Shown: piece after piece, positions 24,659 through 33,400 of the stretch
Numbering within the stretch: position 1 is the stretch's first letter
Layout: each line of letters starts with the position of its first letter
Translations under genes and position numbers: made by a program
Assembly (NCBI GenBank): GCA_019722365.1
Contig: JADFUC010002439.1
Coordinates: forward strand, 1-64,000
DNA length: 64,000 nt
DNA from: Lithospermum erythrorhizon
Taxonomy: Eukaryota; Streptophyta; Magnoliopsida; Boraginales; Boraginaceae
Reading direction: 5' to 3'
The notes under the pieces: generated by a model
The model's input: the letters and a program-made list of their open reading frames with translations, nothing else
The model's database searches: none
Told to the model about the DNA's origin: nothing

Positions 24659-26165
24659 TGCTGCCTCGGAGCCATGGTGTTATTTGTAGATAAGTGAAAA
24701 TTTAATTAATTTAATTAATAAAATTCATTTTTATGAATTTATGAATTTAATTAATTTTCAATGTATCACACGCATTACATCGCGGTTTATTAAGGTTCAC
24801 CCGAAGCCAATTAAATTTCGCCGAGAGAAAACACAGTGTTCAAGGGATTCAAGGGTCTATTATTGTGTTAGGGTTAAATTATGGCTTACATTAAATAAAA
24901 CCTAATTTTAAACTGTAATGCGCTTCCGAAAGATGCGCTTTTAAACAATGTCACAAAGGAATTGCTCTGGGGTTAATAAATAAACTGATTTTTGACCCAA
25001 AAGAGACTAAATAAAGGCAACTCCTTTTCGAGAATAAGTCAGGCAAAATATCCGATTTGTCCAAATCATGCCTCAAAATCAAGTATCGAGATCGTGATCC
25101 TCCCGAAATGAATCACCAATCGTAAATAGTAAGAAGCCTATAAATACCCCCTTTACACCATGAAAAAAGGGTACTCATTCATATCCATAAATCCAAGGCA
25201 AAACGTGGAAAAAGCCGCAAAAGCTTGGAGAAAAGATCATGCAGACACACTTGAAGCATCTCCAGACTTGAAGATTCAAAGGGAAGAAGCTGGCCCGACA
25301 CCACACCAATAGCCTAAAACACATAAAAAGGCGGACAATCCCGAACTCCGACAAGAAAGGGAGTTGCCCATCGCCAACAAGCCTCGCAGTGAACACAAGC
25401 AAGCATTCGCACCAAATCAAGCGGGCACAGGATCAAGTTGCCGAAGCCCCTTACCTTTAACATCAACAGCGCTCGGAACATACTAGGGACGAAAAGTGAC
25501 CATCCTACTGCGCGATGTTGCCTAAGCCGCCCACTCAACCCCAAGTCGCTGGGAGTAGCACTGCCGGCCGAAGCCCCCCGCTTCACATGTTTAGTAACAC
25601 GATGCCAAGGCTCCCGAACTGGGCCACCAAACGGAGAGACAACCGGTTGAAACATCCCGACGAGGACACATATCCAAGTCATCACATCAAAGTCCCACCA
25701 CAAGGACATATCCAATCAAGCGAGGGTCAAATACGCAACAAATTCCACCTATCCAATCAAGAGGGTCAAAAGTCCAAATTCACATATCCAAATGCCCAAG
25801 CCGGGAGTGGGTCTAAGTCCCACCATCTAGCCCACATCTCAAGTGGATCAAAGTCCAAGCATTAAAGACGTTCATACAACCATATTTGCAGATCAACGGC
25901 CGCTCAAGCACCCTGTTCGACCATATCCAAAGTTAAAGACTAAGACCTCATCCCAGACCCTGTCCATGACACATATCCAAGTCAAGACCCAAGCTCAACT
26001 AACTCGAGTCCATATCGTAGTTCTCAGAACGCCAAGATATCGCAGGAGGTTACTGTAATCGATAGTCGAACCCCAACCGTTTGATAAATCTCTTTGTACC
26101 CTAAAAGATTTCCCCAAAAAAAATTTATTATTCGGAACACATATAAATAATAAAATCTTTCTTCA
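24659..26165. repeat. Outer LTR, right copy (A')
   Basis: It starts TGCTGCCTCGGAG and ends CTTTCTTCA, matching 6497-7686 but about 300 bp longer, with extra sequence mainly around 24990-25370. It contains the same CATATCCAA-type short repeats at 25660-25990. Open frames at 25314-25715 (-), 25515-25865 (+) and 25843-26058 (+) are within the LTR and are not genes. Confidence 0.6.
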
Positions 26166-26385
26166 TGTAACAAAAGTATGCATTTTTTGGTATATAAGAG
26201 AAATTATGGTATATTTATTATGTACTTAACACACAAACCAAAAGTGGCTAAATATATTGTATATTATGTACATGGTAATTAAGCACCAAGTATATTCCTA
26301 ATTTTTAATTACATAATCGAAAAATAGCAATCATTAGAAATATTTCATATTAATATACCCCATACTGTCCATAAAAGGATCTACA

Positions 26386-26617
26386 TTAAACTCTCCTAAA
26401 AAATTTCCTAAAATTTATTTACAATTATCACTTTTATTTATTTATTTATGGAATTATTTTTTATATATGTTCTTTAACAGATTCAATATTATTCATTCCA
26501 ATATTAGAAAATGAGAGGGAATAAAAAGAAAATTACAAAATAAAGAAAGTATAAATTTAAAAGGTAAAAAGTTAAAAGTGAATAATTTGTGGACCCAACT
26601 TATTTTAGGAGAGTTAA
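26386..26617. repeat. Inverted repeat, possible MITE
   Basis: TTAAACTCTCCTAAAA at 26386-26401 is matched by TTTTAGGAGAGTTAA at 26603-26617 in reverse complement. The ~200 bp between is AT-rich and non-coding. No clear target duplication is seen, so the call rests on the inverted ends only. Confidence 0.35.
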
Positions 26618-27373
26618 AAAATAATATTTTTCCTTCTTTAGTGATTTCAACGTCAAAACATTTGGGCGACCTGTTCAAAATTTTAGTAGAAAAAGATACT
26701 TATTTTTTCTATTACCTATTTCTTTTTTTTCCGTAGTATAATATTTTATAACACCATCGAACCCAAAGCACTCCTCATACGGAGTGCCGTGCTGATAACT
26801 ATTGCATGTAAGCCTCGGGTTTTTCTTAAGCATCTACTTTGGCATCAATACATATCAACATACAACGTAGTACAAAGCGCATTGTCCATTCTCAATTTCA
26901 CACCGCTTCTACTCAATTAAATTGAAATTCAAAATACAATCCATTATAAGTTACTAATCACCCATTTACACTTATTCATCTCGCTGACAAACTGCTCGGA
27001 TCAAGCAATCCTCACCTTATTAAGTATTTTTATAATTATTTTTTAAGAATACACCCTTAGTTATATTTCGAAATATGTTAAGGCCAAATTAACAATAATA
27101 AAACTTATTCCCAAATAAATATATAAATAGTAATATATAAAGATATTTTAATTCAATTTATGAAGAGCGCTTACTAAATCAAACCTCAATAAAATTTTAA
27201 ACGTACATAATTAAATTCGAAGATTTTGACAGTAATTTTAGGATCTCATGAGTAGTAAATAAAATTGGAAACGGACCAAAGCGGGACTCCAAACTACAAG
27301 CTGACGCAATAAAATACAAAATCCAACGAAAACTATGGAATTTATACGAAGATCACTCTCGATAAGACACCTG

Positions 27374-27380
27374 TTATATA
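27374..27380 (+). promoter_or_regulatory. Possible TATA box of the glycosyltransferase gene
   Basis: TTATATA lies about 118 bases upstream of the ATG, followed by a CT-rich stretch. Distance and context suit a plant core promoter with a ~90 base leader, but TA-rich words are common here. Confidence 0.3.
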
Positions 27381-27497
27381 CTCCACATGGTACTCTACAA
27401 ACATTTACTGTCCCAAATTTAAAGTCCAATTTATACACTAACCATCTTTGTTCTTTCGTTTCATCTTCTTCTCCTAACTGAATTTTGTCCCAAAAGA

Positions 27498-30400
27498 ATG
27501 TCAGAAACCCGAATACAAACGGGTCAAGACCGATTAACTAGACTATCAAAAGTATTCATATTTTCTACTGAAAATCACAAAGACTCCATTACTAAGTCCT
27601 TGAAGCTTTTACTTCTTGTACTTATTGGAGCTTCAATTTCTATAGTGTTTTACTCACTCTTCATCTCCAAATATGCTTGGTTTACTTGCCCCGATTGCGA
27701 AACCTTCGACCCGATATGTGAACCCGAAAAATTAACCGAACAAGAGCCGTTATTACAATCACAAACTCATTCACTCAACATTTCACATTTGGCTTTTGGT
27801 ATTTCCGGGTCGACCCGAACATGGTCCAAAAGAAACCAATATTCCCAACTCTGGTGGAGACCCAATATCACACGTGGCTTCGTGTTTCTCGACGAAGAAC
27901 CCGACCCGAATACCCAATGGTCTCAACTCTCCCCACCCTACAAAATTTCGTCGGATTGGAAACAATTCAAATACTCGAGCTCCCAATCCGCGGTCCGAAT
28001 CGCCCGGGTCATATCCGACTTGTTCCGGGTCGGGTTACCCGATGTTAGATGGTTCGTGATGGGTGATGATGACACGGTGTTTTTCGAGGAAAATTTGGTT
28101 TCGGTTTTATCAAGGTGAGTGGTCTAATTAGGGGTTGCTATAGGTAATTATAAAAAAAAATTACATGCTGTCAAAGTTTTTTTTATCAACATAAAATTAC
28201 CCTTCCTATATTTTATAATTACGAAGAAACAAAATAGTAATCATTATTTTTAATTTTGTAGTTAAATGATATCCTTCGTTTTTATTTATTTGATTATTTA
28301 GAAAAAAAATATTTTATTAAGTCAATCATTGATAAATGAAAGTATGAAATAAATTTTTGCAAGATGATGATTTAAAATATAGGTATGTGATCAAATTTTA
28401 TTAAGTGTCAAACTATGAAGATGATTATCTCATAAAACTTTTGTCTATTTTGTGAAAGAGAGTTTTTTACCAACTTGAATACCAATTACGTTTTACTATT
28501 GAGTTCTTCAAAATTTATATTCATTTATTAAAAAATTATCCATTTGGACCCCCTAATTTGTGGTACTTGTTTATTTTTCGTATAACATTAATGGATTTGT
28601 TCGAATTTATAAAATTTCTGATGAAGGTACGATCATAGGAAGATGGTTTATGTAGGAGGGAATAGTGAGAGTGTTGAGCAGGATGTAATGCATTCCTTTG
28701 GGATGGCTTTTGGTGGTGGAGGATTTGCAGTTAGTTACACGTTGGCGGTTGAGTTGGTGAAGCTAATGGACGGTTGTTTGGAGAGGTATTATTATTTCTA
28801 CGGCTCTGATCAAAGGGTTTGGGCTTGTGTTGGGGAACTTGGTGTAGGGCTTAGTAGGGAACCAGGATTTCATCAGGTATGTCTATGTTGTTTTGGTTGC
28901 AATTTAATGTTTGTTTACTAGGTTGTTTGATTTTAATATTTTCTCTTATCCTTTCTCTAATAACGTTTTCAATTTTTCATATCTGAGAATCATAACTTTA
29001 GAATTTTCAACGTTAGATTATAAAATTATTTAGATCCAATGGTCATAATTTTCTTAAGCACGATATTTACAAAATTTTGTAAACACCCTGGCTCTTAGTT
29101 GAAAGATTATAAATGATCGAAATTTCGACTCCAAACTCAAAATATGAAATAATTTGTATTTGAATACGAATTATAAAAATTTGAGTTTTTTGTTTGTAAG
29201 TTGGGTCCTACATGGTACGGTTTATGTTCCAATAATCCAATGTGTTCGGTTGTGTCTATGTTGATGCTTTTCTTTAATGATGAATGCGCCCAATAAAGCC
29301 AATAATTCATGCCCGTTTGCTAATCTAAGATTTTTGAATGACTATGTGCTTGATTAGTCATTTTGCTTTTTACATGCTTCCACAGACTTAGTAGTTAAGA
29401 TACGGAGAATTATATTATATGGCTATAAAGTGTCCTACGAACAAGATATTATGGACTACTGATTGTGGAAGAATAACAACCTCATCTTAATGCTAGCTTC
29501 ATTTTTCAACCTCCAAAATTTCTTACGTATTAAGTACGGAGATTAGTGGGGATTTTATTGGATTGATAGATGTATCACATCTACTTGGAAATGAATTTGG
29601 AATAGGGTCTCTATTCTATGGTTATGATTCTGCAATATATGTATCTCATTTGTTTTTAAAGATTAATACTCCTTTCGTTCATATATATTTGTCTTTTTAA
29701 TTTCAAATTACTTGTTTTTTTAGCATAAAAAATTATAATTTTATATTTTCAATGTACTTTTTGTTATTTAATTATCAACTAACCAATAATATAGTTTCAA
29801 TTAATTGTCATTCTACAATTTTAATATATTTTTTAACTACTTTTGTATTTTCTTAATCTATGTAGAAATGATTAGGAAGACAACTAAAAGTGAACGGAGT
29901 GAGTACTAATTTACTTGTCGGTTTGACTAATTACTTAAAAACTCGCTTAGCGTTGAATTAATTAGATAAGATTTTTTTTAATGTTCGAAAGTTTGGCATT
30001 TAAGTATTGGATATATACAACTTTCAATTCATTTTAATTGATGGTTTAGATTTTCGAGGTAAAGTTGTGATCATGAATAATTTTTTAAGGCATAAAATAT
30101 TTGTTGCCCCCTCAACTATCGACTAATTTTTAATTTGCTCTCTAATACTTTCGTTTTGTCCATTTACCCCATAATGCTTTCATCTTGTCAATATGTTCCC
30201 TCTAAACTCCTTATTGATAATAAAATTGAGGAAAATTTACACGAGGACAAAATTGTAATAACACATATGAGATTTTGGGGTTAAATTTTGAAATAACCTA
30301 ATATATGATAATTTTTAATAATAACGAAAAAATTGATAAAAAATGAATTTTAAACAAACCCACAACTAGGTCATCCTCACTTTATTTTTCCCAATCTGCC

Positions 30401-33400
30401 CTAATGAAAGTATTTGGAGGGTAAATTGACAAAATAAAAGTATTATGGGCAAATTAAAAATTAATCGATAGTTGAGGGGTAAGAAAAATGTAAGCCATTT
30501 TTTAACTATATTTAATAATATTATTCAAATATGTTTTTGAATATAAATTCATTGATACCAATTTTATAGTTATTTGAATATAAAATAAAAAATTATTTGT
30601 GAGCAAGCATTTAGTAAGAAAAAATGTAAAAGTCAATTGAAAGCATTTGAGAGAGTAGTATCTAAGACCAAATTTAGCAGTAGACAAATGAGACAAATGA
30701 GGTGTTATTAGATAGGCAAGCCCAATTTTAAATTCCTTCCCATTTTTAGTCATTTTCCCCCATTTTTAAGTGGATCCCACAAAAAAAAATTAGCCCTCCA
30801 CAGCTCGCCACATCGGTGCTTACATTGAAGGAGTACGAAATATTGTAGGGACTAGGGAGGTTGTACAACTGTGGCAAGTCATCGCTTTAATTCCATCAAA
30901 TGTTTATTTAATATTTTTTATAATAATAATTTTATAAAAATCAAATTTTATTTTTAATTTTCAAAAGCTATAAATAGAAGATAAATTTTGCAAACTAGCA
31001 CAAGGTTGACCTTTTTTAACTCGAGTAATATCTAACTAGTAAGGAACTTTCTAAATTATTTAACCTAAATAGCACACCTTGTGAAAAGACACAAAACGCC
31101 TCCTCTAATTTCTCCCTTCATTCACCTTTCGCCTTCCTTTCTCCAAATCACCAATTTCACTACTTATCACCCCTACCCTGCAACCCTACTCACCCCACCA
31201 CCATTATCCCCAAATTCACCAAACTACAATCACCCTTACCCTACCCATCGATCGCTTAGTTATAGTAAGTATAGGGCAGTGAAAGAGTGAGGACAAACAA
31301 AGGCTGTGGTAATTTGGAGAAGAGAAGAAACAAAAAGTGAGAATGGTCGGGAGAAAGTGGAGGGACATTTTTATTTTTTATATGACGTATATTTAGGGCC
31401 AAAATTTTTTGAAGGGGTGCTAGATATTAAAAAAATGTTCACCTGTGATAGTTTGTAAGAATTTTTCAAATAGACATTTAGTCATTCAAAAAATTTAAAA
31501 TCTTTTGCTTATTTTTATTTCTTCTAAGTATTTCAACCTTTTAAATAAAATATAAATAGTTTCATTAAAACACATTTGTAATTAGTAATGTATGAGGGCA
31601 ATACTATAAAAATAATAATAACATATAAATGAGAAGAGAAAACGAATAAATATAGTAAATTCATAGAATAACGCCATTAAAGATGAAATGAAAAAATTAA
31701 TTGGCGTTTGTTGTTGTGGCTGATAGTTATCGAGACGTTAAATTACGCGATAAACGGTATCAATTTAAGATGACAAGCAATATCGACTACCCTGAAATAG
31801 TATTAATGATATCAATTTTCTTATATGAATGAATTATTGTTTTTAAAAGTAAATTGACTATATGACTCGAAAAAACAACCCCTCAGTTTAGTTTGGATGT
31901 AGGGCATACTTCCTCTGGTATCATTTGGATTACCTTTATTTAGAGACAAAATAAATAATTCAAATAATGACAGGGAAATGTGATTTGTCAGTAGTTGAAC
32001 GGTTGAGACTGCATTTGATACCTTTGTCGAAAGTATTTAATGAAACAATAGTAGCTTACAATAGCCAATACTGCTTATGGTTAAGTTCAGTAGTCCCTCT
32101 TTGAGCTATCAACATTGGAAATATCGACAGAAAGAATAGATTTGGGTGTCTAGGATTCTTGAAACATGAAGATTTCAAAGATTTTAAACACTAATTATTA
32201 TACAGTTTCTCTTTTTTTCTTTTCCTAGCATTCTTCATGCTCAATATAACAATGAAACAAATTGTGTTGAAGTGATAAACTAATACTCCATATTAACTAA
32301 TACTAGCAGTAGAAGTGTGTGCTTTCATGTGCACAGATTTGGTGAATGGCCATCGAGGGTTGTTCTTGTTGCCCTTATTATTTGTTCATAACCCTTCTTC
32401 GTTGTTCACTTAGTTCATCCTTCAATCTTTCTCCTCGAACATTTGGAGTCGATCAACTAGGTTAAACGTGTGGTTGAGGCAATTATGTTCCCATCATATG
32501 CCTAAAGATCCATCAAGTATTAAAGTTGACATCATAAATGTATATCGATTTATAACTACATATAATGAAATAAATCAGAACTGCCTTCATTTCTTACTTA
32601 TTGTGAAGTAATAGATAGTATTTTCACTTCACTATTGGATCTTTGGAAACAATCTGTGTTCATAGGGATGAGGTAAGGTTGCATATTATCCAACCCCTTT
32701 CCTACTTAGGTTAGGTAGGAGTCTTTCTAGAGCCAGTGGTTCATGTTGATATATTGAATTGATGTTCCATAATTTGGTTAGTAATACGATCTAAATACTA
32801 TGTCAAAGTAGAACTATCATCACAGTCAAGTAATTTAAGACATTAGTAGAATTAGTCTTATTTGTCTACGTAGTAGGTTAGTTATATTCTAGTAGTGATT
32901 TAGTGTTAGTAACTACTTGTTTTAGTAATTATAGGCTTGACTAGCATCATTTGTAAACACACTATTTTATTCAACTTAATATCAGAAATTATAGGATTCC
33001 TCCTACACAATTTCAGATTGTGAGATTCTTACATTTTGTGGTTCTTCTTGTTTGAGTGATTCTTTCAAACAGGTTTCTATCATTTTGGTATTCAGAGCAT
33101 TTCGATCCAAATGGTGAACACTAGAACATCTTCCAACAATCCACAACCTCTACCAAACATCTCAACAACCAACAATTCACTTCCCTTACCATCAAATGAA
33201 ATTACAGACCCTCTAACGCCTCCGATACAGCCACCTCCAAACATGCTTCATGACTTTACCGCTGCAATTCAAGCCTTATCTGCCAGTGTTTTAGCCAATG
33301 TCAACAACACCCCAACCATCTCTAAACATTGATGGCAACCCTGAAAGCTTGTACCGAAGAACTCGAAGGGTACGTGCACCTGCCTATGACTGTGGTCAAC

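Larger units (their letters stand above)
6491..26165 (-). mobile_element. Nest of two LTR retrotransposons (outer A, inner B)
   Basis: Two pairs of long direct repeats are nested in the order A, B, B', A'. The outer pair is 6497-7686 and 24659-26165; the inner pair is about 8231-10620 and 21531-23960. All four have the same orientation. The simplest reading is one LTR retrotransposon inserted into another. TGTAA occurs at 6486-6490 and again right after the right LTR (26166-26170), but the left copy is six bases away from the TG start, so this is only a possible target duplication. Minus-strand polarity is inferred from a pol-like fragment at 16957-17205 and the promoter-like layout of the inner LTRs. 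No open frame is intact. Confidence 0.55.
26166..27497. other. Intergenic region and 5' flank of the glycosyltransferase gene
   Basis: No gene is visible. The DNA is AT-rich. An inverted repeat at 26386-26617 is listed separately. The last ~130 bases before the ATG at 27498 carry a possible TATA box and a pyrimidine-rich leader (CTTTGTTCTTTCGTTTC near 27446), typical of a plant 5' UTR. Confidence 0.6.

Noticed and set aside
31081..31290. Proline-rich 69-codon frame (+) in intron 2
   Set aside because: No homology cue, no splice context, and it lies within an intron of a well-supported gene.
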